In this document: positions 32,201-46,400 of the stretch, piece by piece | Layout: every line of letters starts with the position of its first letter | Numbering within the stretch: position 1 is the stretch's first letter | Source: Cliona cf. orientalis | Taxonomy: Eukaryota > Porifera > Demospongiae > Clionaida > Clionaidae | Length of the DNA stretch: 64,000 nt | Assembly (NCBI GenBank): GCA_963930775.1 | Contig: OZ005699.1 | Span: forward strand, 1,447,501-1,511,500 | Direction of reading: 5' to 3' | Notes under the pieces: generated by a model | What the model saw: the letters and a program-made list of their open reading frames with translations, nothing else | Databases searched by the model: none | Told to the model about the DNA's origin: nothing | Program-made: the position numbers and the translations under genes

Positions 32201-35200
32201 TCTATTTGTATGGATTTCCCTTGAATGACTGATTAATGCATTCTGAGCCACCATAATTATTATTAAGAATATAGTCAGAGTCTGTATGCATAATCAAGAT
32301 GAGAAATCAAGTTATAATTTTTATTATAACTCTGTGACGTTTAACAATCAGTGGTTATCAGGAGCAGTGGCTATTATTATTATTAGTCTCCTAAATTGAG
32401 ATTTTGGCATTGGCGTAAATGGGACCAGTATTAATTCCAATTCTCATAGGACTTGGTACTCTGCTCGCATTGTTTGAGTTTTCTGTGCTACCAGTATAAT
32501 CTTCTGTGGTGTCTCCAAGTTCTAGATTCGACGGGTGAAGGTCTGATCCAGTTCCATCATCAGCTCTTTCGAAAGGCGAACCTGTTTCAATCGAATGCAT
32601 GGGAGAAGATGGTAGTGTTGAGCTGACTGCTACATCGAGAGTAGTAGTCAGAGAGGGACATACTGAAACTGTGTGTCATAAGCTACATTTGCTCTGGTCC
32701 CAATCTCAGGGGCGATGGCTATATCGGTCCCGTAAGCAGGATTTCTCTCTAGACTGAATCTGGTACTTGGCTGATATGAAACATTCTCGATAACATTTGG
32801 ACTTAATTAGTATATTTCCGAGCTCATCACATGTATATATGCAGCTACGTACCTAAATGTGGAAATTTTCGTTGTCAACTAGTATACTGGTATACAAACG
32901 AATCGTTCACTTCTAATTGCTTATAGTAATATTATATTGTCAGAGCCGGAGCCAACATTTTTTAAGTGGTACGGCCTTTATTAAAAATTATTATTATTGT
33001 GTAGTGGGAGAGGATATCTCTCCTTCCACATGGAGCTCAAGGGTATTATATTATATGGTAGCAAAAAATGCACTAATATGACTACTGATCGCTAGAGCAT
33101 GCAATACAGAATGTGTCGGACTCCATGGTTGCAACTTTTTAACAAGGGTGGTTGTGATGTCAAAGATGTTTGTAGCTATTACTACGTGTGTTGCATACTC
33201 CTGGTAGTGTGCTCCTGGCTTTAACAATGGCTGTACGTAATAGATGACAGGACAATAGCTAATATCACAACAATGATCTGATCACAGCTGCATTTGCAGC
33301 TGACCTGACATTACAACCACGTTTTGCACACGCCATGCAAGACAAATGGGGTAGGGTTTATGGCACAATATCAACAATGATCTGATGATGATCACAGCTG
33401 CATTTGCAGCTGAACTGACACCACAAGTTATACACCACATTTGCACACGCCATGGAAGACAAACGGGATGGGGTTTTAATGAACCCTTGACCATCTCCCC
33501 AGTAGCTGCACAGTGTAATGGTGCATGTGGTAAAAGGTCGTCAATAGAATGCGTACACATTGATCGATGCTGGCCCCAGAAATCGTGGAGATGGCGTCTA
33601 AGATCGACTCTCAACCTTGATAGCGACAAATTTCGATGCTTCAATCATAGAGACGAACTCGACAACACAGTATTCCTTCCGAACTTCAGGTTGGTCACGC
33701 TGCTGCAGTCGCGCGCGGGCCAGCCCCTTGTGGCAGTGATGCGTGCTACATGTGCTATATATAGCGCAAGGCTAGCTTTATTTATCCATGGCATTACGTA
33801 AGCCAAGAAAACACGTGAAGTTCAACCAACAGTACTTCTCAGAGAAAGTAGCGCTCAGGTTGTAATCTATTCGCTGGATACACGCGTAAGATACTCTACA
33901 TATTTACTGATTTTCAAGTCTCAGAAAGGCTCCAGCGAGGCCCTGAATTTTCTCATAATTACCTCATAGATTACACCATAGGTTTCATCATAATTACACT
34001 ATAATTACCTCATAACCACAGAAAAGTAAATTGTTACTGGGGAGATAATGAACAACTCAGAGACTACGTCCAGAGTCCCTCACGAATACGCCGCCATAAA
34101 TTCGAACTAGGACACATCGACAAACTGCGCATGCTCCGTATACGTGTACAATATTGGGGCGCGCGGCTTGAGCCGGTTGACCTTCGTGCTCGACTGAATA
34201 GGGAAATCCCCCTGCCCTGAAAGCGAGCTCGCTAGAGAAAGCGAACTGAGAGAAACGCCAAAAGGATATCATCGGATAGTCCACGATCTCTTCTACGCTA
34301 GGTTCGAATTCTGGGCCCCAATAACCTTTCATGCGCGCTAAACATTTTGAAACAGTCTTAACCGCATTTACATCATCATTACTCATCATTACTCATAATT
34401 ACCTCATCGGTCGGCCGATTTGTTTTTTTCTAATTGGGACTCTGGACGTAATGAACAACTTGGAGACTACGTCCAGAGTCCCTCACGAATACGCCGCCAT
34501 AAATTCGAACTAGGACACATCGACAAACTGCGCATGCTCCGTATACGCGTACAATATTGGGGCGCGCGGCTTGAGCCGGTTGACCTTCACCTGCCATGTG
34601 CTCGACTGAATAGGGAAATCCCCCTGCCCTGAAAGCGAGCTCGCTAGAGAAAGCGAACTGAGAGAAACGCCAAAAGGATATCATCGGATAGTCCACGATC
34701 TCTTCTACGCTAGGTTCGAATTCTGGGTCCCAACAACCTTTCATGAGCGCTAAACATTTTGAAACAGTTTCACAGCAATTACATCATAATTTCATCATAG
34801 GTTTCATCATTATTCATCATAATTACCTCATCGCGAGGCCGAATCGATTTGTTAATTGGGACTCTGGACGTAATAAGTGAAGAGCGTGACTATTGTGCGT
34901 TTAATGATAGTAATTGTGTAGGACCAAGAGGCAAGTTTCCATAATAATTATTTTTATGCCATGCAGGGATAGATTTGGTAAGCGTCTTACCTTCAAAAAA
35001 TCGGTACGGCCGTGGCCGTACCAGCCGAATAGGAGGCTCTGGCCCTGATTGTAGCATGTCAGGCACAGATGTTTGAATATAACCACTTTTCCAAAAGTGA
35101 AATAGCTACTTTTAATTACACAGGCACAGGTGTAGGAACCGTGGGGGGGGGGGGGGGGGGGGGGGGGGGCTCCAGGGGCTGGTGCCCGGGTCCCTACATT

Positions 35201-35762
35201 TTTTGATAATTGCATAACTTATTAATATTATCTCCACAGAAAAATGCCTAATAGCGAGATGAGCCTAAAAGTCGCTATATCCAAGTAGCTACACACGTGG
35301 ATTCATGATAGCAACGGCCCTATATTTGAGGAGTGTAGCCAATCGCTCGATCACGTGGTCATTCGCGCTGCTGTATGCCTTTTTCACGAGGCTACTGTAA
35401 CAATTATTTCTCATTCATTACCTGCAGGCCTGTGCCCCCCAGTTCACCATATCTTTCATGGAGAGTGATTTGATGCATATCGACAGACGACGCAAAATTG
35501 GTCGCTGTTTCTACTCCCAGAGAGACCTGACTGGATTCAGGGAAATGAGACCTTGTGGTACGATTGTATATAATAGTGTGTATACATGGTTACCTACCTG
35601 TACAGTGAAACTGAACCCCTCTATCTGTTTATGAGGACACCCCTGAAATGAGGACATCTCCTTTAATTAATCAAGTTGCAATCAATAATATAATAATAAT
35701 CGTAGTAATGAACCTCTACTCTGTTCCCTCATGTTCACATATACTCCTCACACACACACACA

Positions 35763-35806
<44 letters not shown>

Positions 35807-37403
35807 TACACTCACTATATAGCTCCAACCCGTGATGTTGCCGGTGGTGGTGTTAACAGATGTGTTGCCGGCACTTCTGCCGTTATCAACCAAAACAACA
35901 ATGAGGTACACATAATATTAATATTACCCGTATTTTTTCTAAATTTTCGGTGACAATCATTATTATGCTCAAGCTAGCTTCTCTATGGTAAATATTCACC
36001 GTTCCAGTTGCGCACACACATGCATCCTTTGTCCGTTTGCAGCATGTACATGTGACGACCTTTGCCAAGTATTAGTGTCATTTGGTAAATTAAAGAGTCT
36101 GCAGAGTTCCCCCCTAGGCCCTTTCAGCATAGCCCCCCGGCCCCCTGCCCCCGGCCCCCCGGCTCCCCAGCCCTCTGGCCCCCTATGCCTTCAATATCCA
36201 CATTTCTTTGATGTGGTATATTAACCAAAATGGTTGACGTGGTCATAATAATAATAATTATAACTCCACCCAAAATATGCCCATGTAGCTATTATCTGGG
36301 ATACATATTGTAAGTATAATATACATTGTATGAGCAAAATAATTATGATTTTGCTTGATATAATAATGAACATCTGTAGGCGTTTATTTCACTTGGGGCA
36401 CCCGGAGCCTTGAACTATCGTGGACAGGCTTTTCTCTATCAAGTCAGTGATGGCAGCGCCACTGGACCTATAAATTCAGGACCAGCTCAGTTCGGACGCT
36501 CTGCTTTGCTGAGTGGGACTAACGATGTGTATGAGAGTAAGTACACCGTGTCAGGGTTTCATCTAGTGACAAAAACTTGGGGTGGAAGCGCAATAAATGA
36601 GTGGGTGTATTTAGCACACAGAGTTCCTTGGGATGTATTTTAGGAGAATTCCTCCAGATTGTTTCGGGTAATTTTTGATCAAAAATAAATGCTAGTGATT
36701 TGATTTGGTGGCTTATTGTGATAGTATGCTGCTTAATTTAATTAAAGTCAAATTCTTAGGGGAGTTTGGAGGGGAAGCTCCCCCCCTCCTCCCCAACTGG
36801 ATGAAACCCTGCGTGTGTATGTGTGTTTGTGAGTGAGTATAGTATATTATACCGTATAGCCAAAAATATTGGCAGGAATTATAATATTTGGTGGTTAAGC
36901 TATTGATATTGACCGCTTGATTATATGTGTATGCATTCAAATTTTGAAGGGGGAAGGGAAGATTCCCCCTCTTGGCCCTATATATTATGTAGAAAAACCC
37001 CTGGGGTGTGGATGTGTCATACTTATCCTAATAACTATTATTAAATCCTTCAGCCTATTCCATGATCACTGGAAACATAACTGGAGGTGCTCTTCCCGGT
37101 AAGTCCCAGCATTGTGGCACACAATAAGCTAGGATAATAATTATTATATATTATGCTATGGTAAAATTAATACCTACGTAATATAAAATAATATTGCTCC
37201 TTTAATTTTTGCATGCAAGCGTAGTAGTATTGTTACTGTTTATAGATTTCAGACTAGTTAAATGATTATTAGCGTGGCTTATTATTGTGTGTGTGTAGTT
37301 ATTATGCATGTGAGCAAAAAATGAATTGTTACTTTCCTTTTGTCTTTAGATTACATTACAAGCGTACCAAGAGCTAATGGATCTGACTACAAGGGTTTGG
37401 TGA

Positions 37404-37456
<53 letters not shown>

Positions 37457-40400
37457 GGACTATTATAGTTTATCTAAACTGTCATGCAGGTTTCAGTTCG
37501 CAAAAACTTTTTTGATGTCACCGATTTGGACGTGGCAATCAGAGGCACTCAGGTTTGTGCTATACATATATACGTGTATAAGACAGTCACAAAAGCAGAT
37601 TTATTGTGCTGGATAACTTATACATGCAACTGTATTATTATATGTACAGCTTGCAGAATACTTTGGCTATTCACTGGCAGCTGCCGACTTGAACGGCGAC
37701 GGGTGAGCAATACTTCTTTGTTTATTGACCGTTTCTAAGTCACAATGACTACGTACATGTGCTCTCTCCCTCTTTCTCTCCCCCCCCCCCCTCTCTCTCT
37801 CTCCAGGTATGATGAGATTATTGTTGGAGCACCAATTTACAGCGATTTGGAAAGAAATATCCAAGAAACTGGACGAGTCTATGTGTTCAGGAACAATGGA
37901 GTAAGTACTAATAATAATATTATTATTATACAATGTGCAGTTTTGGTTTTTTTTTTGCATCATTCGGTAAAGCTAGGGTGTCGAATATGTAGAGGAACTA
38001 AATTTTCAGAAGAGATAGTAATTAAATTTATGGTACATGTGTTATGTATTTGATTGCGCAATATTATTATCATGCACACACAGGGTGATATTTCCGATGA
38101 CAATCCCATTATTCTCCCCGGAGACGGAATCGCCAGAGCCAGGTTTGGGTCCAGCGTGGTCAACATCGGCGATGTAAATGATGATGGATACGAAGGTACA
38201 TGTACACGATCATACATGCATGTACATACATCATATGTATAGACTCCCCTCTCCCTCCCTTCCTCCCTCCCTCAGTTCCTGAATGTTTAATTACACAAAT
38301 TAATTATCCCTTTAGTTACTCGGTTTCATTTGATTCCACTGGCCCCTCTACTGTAGTTAATCGAATACAATGCATGATCCAATTTAATGCAACAAATTAG
38401 CTTTTCATAACGTTTATATAATTATGGAGCGATTGACGACCTTTACCAGAAAAACGCCTGTTTTTCAAAATTGAAATTATTTTTTCCCATGCATTGTATT
38501 AGATTAAGTACGGTATTCATTTCATCATACCCCCTCCCCCCAGATATTGCGGTTGGTGCCCCCTACCAGGAGCTGGACAATGGAAATAGTGGAAAGGTTT
38601 ACATATACTACGGCTCTCCGTCGTTTACAGATCCTTTCCCTGACCAGGTATGTAGGAGGAGATTAAACCAATGTGTGCACTAATAATAATATTATTACCT
38701 TTACCATGTACACTGCTGTTGTCGATCTTTGCCATAATATCCCCCCCCCCCCCCCCCCCCCCCCCTTCTCTCTCTCTCTCTCCAGACTATCTTGGCATCG
38801 GATGTTGCTTCAACAACGGGACAGAGTCAGTTGAGGACATTTGGTTGGTCGCTTACCAGTGGCGTTGATGTCGACAATAATCAATACCTAGGTATAATTA
38901 GGTGTACATGTACGTATGTGTGTGCACGCTTGTATTCTGGTATGGAGTGATTGGATCTTTTGAGTTAATTGATCTCCGGCCAATTTCAGATCTTTTGGTC
39001 GGTGCATACGAGTCGGGTACAGCTGTGCTCTTCAGGTATGGTATAATATAATATTATAGCCAATGCTTGCCTTACAATTTTTCCTGTAATTCTGTTATTT
39101 AGAACACTATCTGTGGCCCGGATTGAGATCTCAGTATCATCTAATCTCGACAACAATGTGCTTCCCATTGATCTGAATGTACCTACAGCTAGCTTCAACT
39201 TGAGACTCTGCGCTTCTTTCTCTGGCCGAGGTCTAACTGGAAGCCTGGGTGAGCCTAAAATTAGTCCCCCTCTCTCCCTCTCTCCCTTTGAGAAAATGTT
39301 GTAGCCATATTGGAGAATATTACAGTAATTGTGATTGAAACTCTTGTGATGTGGCATTGTTCATTATTTCTCTCTCTCTCTCTCTCTTTAGAGACGATAC
39401 TAAACATTGATGAGGTAGTTGAGCAGGGTAGCACGAGGCGACTGCTCTTTGATGGAGACGAGGTCTGTAGTCGTCCCTTCACCTTTGATGCTGCCAACCA
39501 ACAGGCCTGCCAGGATATCACAGTCTCCATACTGGTAACTACACTATTATACTTCCTTCTTTGGTCAGATAGGATCCTGGCTCTGTGCTGTATATAATTA
39601 CCATAGTATTCTGGGCTAGTGCCGGGCACTCCCGAGTAAGCACCTGCATGTGCACCACATTTCAAGGGGAGCTTCTATACCCTCACCTCATCAATCCTAT
39701 CCTTGCTCCCTCTCTCTCCCTCTCCCTCCCTCCCCCTTCTTCCTTTCTTTCTTTCTTTCTTTAGAACAAAGAGAGCCTGTACAGCTTTGACATGCATGTA
39801 CATGTACATGTACATGTACATGTACTTTCCCTTAAGAAAATAAAACAAGCACCTTTCATGTATACATTACCTCTCCTCCCTCCCTTCTCCCTTTTTACTT
39901 CTTTTTTCTTTCTTTCTTTCTTTAGAGCAGGGAGAGTCTTTTCACTGGAAATATCACCACAGTGAGAGATTTCCAGATACGATTCAACATGACCCAGGAG
40001 CCACGCATGACTCCGCCCGGATACAACGGAAACCCAATTGAGATCTCTGACTTTAGAGAAACACCCATTCTTATCGTGGGCGGCAACGATACTTACACGG
40101 TATGTACATGTATGGTGAAACGGACTGTTTGGTTGCTCAGTGGTTCATATACAACTGTACAATCATGTACATGTATATGATACAATTTTACCGTACTATA
40201 ATATATATAGTCAACTGTGAATAACCGCTTTTTAATTTCTTTTGATAGGTTGTACCTTGTGTTTCGAGTGAGAATGGTGGTTGCGAACCAGATCTGACCG
40301 CTAACCAGAACAATCTCACCCAAGGGGTGGAGAAACGGGAGAACGAGACGAGTGAGGAGGGGGGGGGGTATTGCTGTACTACTATTCGTGTACTAGCTAT

Positions 40401-43400
40401 GAACTTATTGTAATCTTTTACATGTCAGAGCATCAAAACCATGGATGGATGTGTACTATGCTATAGTTACAGAGTAATTTATTCTTGCATAATATTATGA
40501 CATAGTTTACAGACAGCAGCACTCTGTGATAGTTGATATCTCAGATGATTTTACAAGGGGCAGGCACCGCACTCCATAGTGCTGAATATGCATGTACATG
40601 AATGCATGCGTATCATACATAGTATCCTGGCTGTGCAACCCTGACAAAAATTAATGATGGAGTTCGGGTTGGAGACGATGTACAAGTTCAGTTATGCAAC
40701 ATTCTGGCTTGTGTGTACACAATGCACTCACACACTCACAATGTCACAGTAACGCACAGTTACATCATGCATATTCTAATAATAATATTCCCGCCCTTGC
40801 AGGTCAAGTGGACTCAGTATGTAACAATGTATCATTGAACCGGTGTGATCTTTGCATCAAGGCTGCTCCAGAGTGCTCATGGTGCCCCGTCTTAGAGGTA
40901 AGACGCTGAACTTGTAGTAGTTTAAATTAAGATTGTGATCAGTATTATAATACTGTAGTATCCCGGGCAAACGCCCACTCCCAGGTAAGTCCCCATGTAC
41001 CACATTTCAATGGGCCACCGTAGCAGCTTCAATACAAACGTATGCATGGGATTTTAATCCCGGGTGAGCGGCCATGCGGGCCAAAATTGTGAGTTATGTT
41101 TAAGCGCCCATGGGCACTTACCCGGGACACTACGGTACTATTGAATGAGGGGACATCTTAGGGTCAGTAGCTGCTGCATAGAGCACAGGTATAAGTTTAC
41201 GTATATGTCTGATGCCTTCCTAATAATTATTTTATACATGTATCAGTTATTCACAGTAGTTGTATCCTTTTGTTTAATAGGAAGGAATTGATGCAATAAT
41301 GGAACAGTTAAGTGCAGAAGGTTATGTCAACTATCGTTGTCGAGGTCCTTCGTTTCCTTTAAATTGCACTGAGTCAGTTTCCCCACTTGACGGGACTGAG
41401 CAGAATCCGCAGTCAGAGATTGTCAAAGTTGAGGTATAATTATACACACATACAATGCTCACATTCATACATACATTGAATACACAACAGTTTGCACGTT
41501 AGCTCCCAACACTGATCATCTCAATGCACATTAATTTCGATAATTTTGACACTATTTTAATCCTGGTAGTAGGTAATTTGTCTAAGAACTTTGGTTGCTA
41601 CACTGTAGGTGATGGCCAACAAAATAATAGATAATAGTCATGTTCATGTACTTGCAGGACCGTGAGTTGAGTAGGTTTGCTAATGAAACTATCATCACTC
41701 GAGTCCAGCCTCAGAACGTCTCCATCAAGTTAAGACAAGGTGTGTAAGCTCATGGGGAGATTCTTAGTAATACTGCTGGACTTAATTAGCGAAGTTTTAG
41801 TCCACTGAAGATTTTCATCTATACGGTACAAGTATGTTTGATGTCACAATCATTGGATAATGTGGCTGATATGCATGAGTTACTCACAGTAAGCTTCATA
41901 CTCAGAAAATAATCCAAAGCCCCATTTACACATACAAACTGGCTTAGACTAAACCGCTTTGGAATGCGCTTTAATCGAGTTTACACGTAGGGGCTTATGT
42001 AAGTGCCTTAAGCCATGCAGCTTAGAGCGTTTAGTGAAAAATGATCATCTCAAAAATATTTTTCGTTGTGCATGTATAGTACAACCAGCTGCAGGAGCTT
42101 ATGAACCACCCAATTTAAAGGACACCAGCTCCTATCATATCCCTAATACATGTACATGTAGTTAAATGCTGCCAGTATCTGTGAGCTGGAATGGTAAAGG
42201 TCAGTAAGAGGTATCTGCTTGTATGGTATCGGTCATCAAAAGTACAGATACTCATTTTGTTGTAATGCACATGGTACACGGAGCAACACTCTGGGGATAC
42301 GATAATATTAATATTATTACGTATGTGCTCCCATTTTTGCAGGTCAGACTGTCAAGTTTAATATGACTTTCATCTCATTGCGTAACACTCCCCTGGATGT
42401 CTACTTTCTGACCGATGTGTCTGCCTCACTTCAGTTCAGTATTAATGCTCTAAGAGAGGGCATTAATGACATAGGTATGTTATGATTATTATTATTATGC
42501 ATGGACTTATAATATTACTATTATTATAATATTATAATAGTGTGTCATCAGTGTGGATGGTATTGTTATGATATTGCACACATGGTATAATTTTAACCGT
42601 ATGGTGTGAATACTCAGGGTTTATTTCAGGATTTCGCTCAACTGACAAGAGGGGGCAAATAATATTACATACATACCATATACTCTGGTTAATAAGCGCA
42701 TGCACTTATAGCGGTAAACGGAACGACAGTATGCGCTTAATAAAGGATGTGCACTTATATGGCACATAACCACGCCCACAAACGTTTGGGCACGTCACAG
42801 TGATAGATGCAAGGCCCGCTCGTGCTAGTGCTAGCTGGCAAGCGCTTTAGCATTTACAGCTGCCGCTCAAGATGACGAGTGCTGGCAATTTGTCTGAATC
42901 TTGATCTTCTTGCATGACAGCATTATTCGTGGCCATCATTTCTCCAAAGATATCTGGACTCCACATACTTTCCAGCCAGTCAGGTCAGGTTCATAGAATG
43001 CCACGCCTACTAAGCGCATGCACTTAATAAACAATAGCTTGTGATGAGAACAGAGCATGCGCTTAATAACCAGAGTTTACGGTAGCAGCAATTTTAAGGG
43101 GGGCAGCCCCATATAATATGTAGGGCAGGGGAGGCGAAACAGCCCCCCCCCCCCCCCCAACTGAACTACCCTCATCCGCCTTTGATAGGGAAGGCCAATT
43201 TCCAAGGGGGGAGTGCTTCCCCCCCCCCCCCCCCCCCCCCCCGAAATAAACTCTAAGTAGTGGTACCATAATAATAATAGTTAGACAATGCTTAGGAGGT
43301 TTCTACGTGATTTAGAAAAATGAAGGGCTCCATGTGTAGAATCCTGAGCTTTTACTGAGCCCTGAGATCTCCTAATAATTAATCATGTAGAAGCTGACTA

Positions 43401-46400
43401 AACAGTGTCTAACAACTTTAGATCTTAGCAACAATGCCCTTGACATACATGTACATGTATAATCTGCTGCCTAGCAAAAATCCATGAGCTTTTTATAAGT
43501 TTAGATGGGACCTGCTCCTGACCAATCAGATTACGGTGTTTGTTACAAATAGGATCTAATTTCTGTATCCTTCAGCACGTGAATTATGTCTTACAATGCT
43601 GATAGTGGTAAAAAAATAGGCAAGAGTTGATGCATGCAGTGTGATGTTTACTGTACGTACTACATGCATGTCAGGAATTTTCTGACTCTTCATGATTTCT
43701 TGACTACCATATTCCTCCTAAATATTGGCATGAAAACAATAATATTGCTTTAGCTTCACTGAATTTTTAGAGGTTAGTATTCAACATTCTGTCTGCATGC
43801 GCATTCTATTCCCGTTTATAGCATTACGCGTGACGACCTTTGCCGAAAATTAGCGACTATTTTCAATCATTCAGTAAAGGTGCTGAATAATTAGAAGGGC
43901 CGAATTTTTAGAAGAAATACGATACTTGCATCCTGCAAGTTCTTAATCAGGGCAACTGTGCCGAATGTTTTGTATGATGTACATGTAGTGATTCATTATA
44001 TTTCTAATCTACAGCTCAATCACTGGAGGAAATATCGACTGGATTTGCCATAGGATTCGGTTCATTTGTGGACAAAAAAATTTTACCATTTGGTCAAGAC
44101 TCAAATCTTGAATAGTAAGTTCTAGTTGGTTGATGTGACCCATTCACAAGAAATGGTACCTCCTATCTGTAAAAATTGAACCAATTTGTATGTGGCATGT
44201 ATAATGTATATGCACAATGTCATATTATTATTGTTGTATAATAGCATTTTCTACCCTTTATCATTAAACTTGGTGAGACTACATGTACGTAAATCTTTGA
44301 GGGTAGCATTTGTGAGTTGGTTGGTGGTATTCGCATACTACTACTATTGCGATAAATGCATGTTATTTTGTTTCTTATACGTAGTCGTAATGACTTCAGA
44401 AATACAACAAGATGCCGTGTCTTTGATGAAGATCAGTGTGTGCCCAGCTATGTCTACCACCATTCCATTTCTCTCACGAATAATGTCTCTAATTTTACGG
44501 TAACTTATGGATGTAGCTACATACTTACTGGAAATATTATAGCATATTACACATGTATGTTAGGAGAATTATTAATGTATTAAGTATGTTTCATCTGTTT
44601 AGGATATTCTACCAAATGTGTCGATATTATCGAGAAGTTTGGATAGTCCCGAATCTCCTTTGGATGCTCTCCTACAAGCTGCTCTCTGCACAGATGTAAG
44701 ATATACAGCCTGGCAGCTTATTGTTCACTTGTTAGCCCTTTCTGCTAAATATTGTGCTCAAAGCACGGATTATACATAATAAATTTAATAAAGGGGCGGG
44801 GACATGCAAATACCTGTGTGAGAGAAGCTAGGTCAAAGAGGGAGTGTCTGATTTTCGAAGGGAGCTTACTTTTGGGAAATACTAGGCTCACTAACGGCAT
44901 GAAATATTGAAATACTGGAATGAGCCTGGTGAATACTATAAATGTGTAGATACTATTGCTAGTGTCTCAGGCAGCACCCACATACTGCTTTTTTATTGTA
45001 ATACCGGGTTCTATACAAACGTATGGAATTTATATCCCAGATAAGCACCCATGTGGCCCAAAATTGCGAGTTATGTGTAAGTGCCCATGACCTGAGACAT
45101 GTACACTGTATGTACTATCATGTAATTCCAACATTTTTTTCATTCCAGTGCATGCCATACACTGTACTTCTTCCATAATAATGTTATTATCGTTGCGTTC
45201 TTTCAACCACTGCTCACAGGTGGTTGGATGGAGAGATGATGCACTGAAGATGGTATTTGTTGTCACTGATCAAAGCTACAAGTTTGCAGGAGATGGAAGG
45301 GTAATGATCATTGATACCGGTAGCATGAAGTCACTTTCTTACCGTAAAAAAAAAAAATTACTCAGCATGCCAAAATAACATGAAATGCTTTTGTTAGAAT
45401 GTTTGGACCATCCCTCCTAGAATATATATCTATACTTGATTAACTACCAAAATGCCACTTGCAGCTTGCAGGTATTTTTACGCCCAACCAAGGAAAGTGT
45501 AATCTGGCAAAGATTCCAGGCACTAATGAATATGAGTACACACGTGGAACAGAGGAGGTAATAACTTGGTGTGTTATGCTTAGTAATTTATGTAGGAAGC
45601 TAAGATAGAACACTGGGAAAAATAATTTTTATTGAACAATACTGCGTTTTTCTGGTGATGGTTGTCGATCATTCCATAATAGTATAGTAAAACACTATAA
45701 GAATTCGTAAAATGCCAATTTGTTGCATCATGTGTTATATTCGATTAACTACGGTATGCATGTACATGTATGATTGTCAATTTGGCTCAGGTGTGTAATT
45801 TTTATTGAACAATACTGCGTCCTTGTTAAGCTAAGAACTTTCATGTAATTACTATTGTTGGGGCTCTGTGCTTTGGTGATTTAATTATCCCGGCAGACTC
45901 CGTGAACGTAGTTTGGGTATAGGGTTGACTTTCGCCTTTAAAGCTGGAAGGGGGGAGTTCGGGTGCCTAAGGGTGGTCGTAGCTCAGTGGTAGAGCGCTG
46001 GTGGCTCAAGCCAGTGGCCCTGGGTTCGATTCCCGGTGGCTGCCCGGATTTTTTCTCTTCCAGCTAGCTTTAGGATGTAGATGGGGTGATGAGAGTGTGT
46101 GTACCCATCCTTGTTAAGCTAAGAACTTTCATGTAATTACTATTGTTGGGGCTCTGTGCTTTGGTGATTTAATTATCCCGGCAGACTCCGTGAACGTAGT
46201 TTGGGTATAGGGTTGACTTTCGCCTTTAAAGCTGGAAGGGGGGAGTTCGGGTGCCTAAGGGTGGTCGTAGCTCAGTGGTAGAGCGCTGGTGGCTCAAGCC
46301 AGTGGCCCTGGGTTCGATTCCCGGTGGCTGCCCGGATTTTTTCTCTTCCAGCTAGCTTTAGGATGTAGATGGGGTGATGAGAGTGTGTGTACCCATCCTT

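Larger units (their letters stand above)
29237..39035 (+). other. Gene B signal peptide and alpha beta-propeller (exons 1-15)
   Basis: Exons 29237-29499, 30659-30834, 31699-31820, 35428-35557, 35823-35905, 36380-36536, 37054-37098, 37350-37399, 37490-37552, 37650-37702, 37807-37900, 38084-38195, 38544-38647, 38786-38891, 38990-39035, to residue ~534. FG-GAP motifs: ILVGAPKGTFPGG, FISLGAPG, YDEIIVGAP, DIAVGAPY, DLLVGAY. Calcium loops: DLNGDG, DVNDDG, DVDNN. Exons 8 and 9 (50+63 nt) together equal the single 113-nt exon 8 of gene A, so an intron has been gained here or lost there. Confidence 0.87.

Noticed and set aside
32391-32600. 69-codon minus-strand ORF (Ser/Thr-rich) in gene B intron 3
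   Set aside because: Short, no start context, no recognisable domain, no second copy in the window.
40352-40368. Donor at the end of the G-run as the end of gene B exon 19
   Set aside because: It gives phase 2, which puts a stop in the PSI exon; the donor at 40352 gives the required phase 1.
45973-46044. Firm assignment as a glutamate (CTC) tRNA
   Set aside because: The anticodon loop has G at position 33 and the acceptor stem has several G-U pairs, so decoding identity is not supported.
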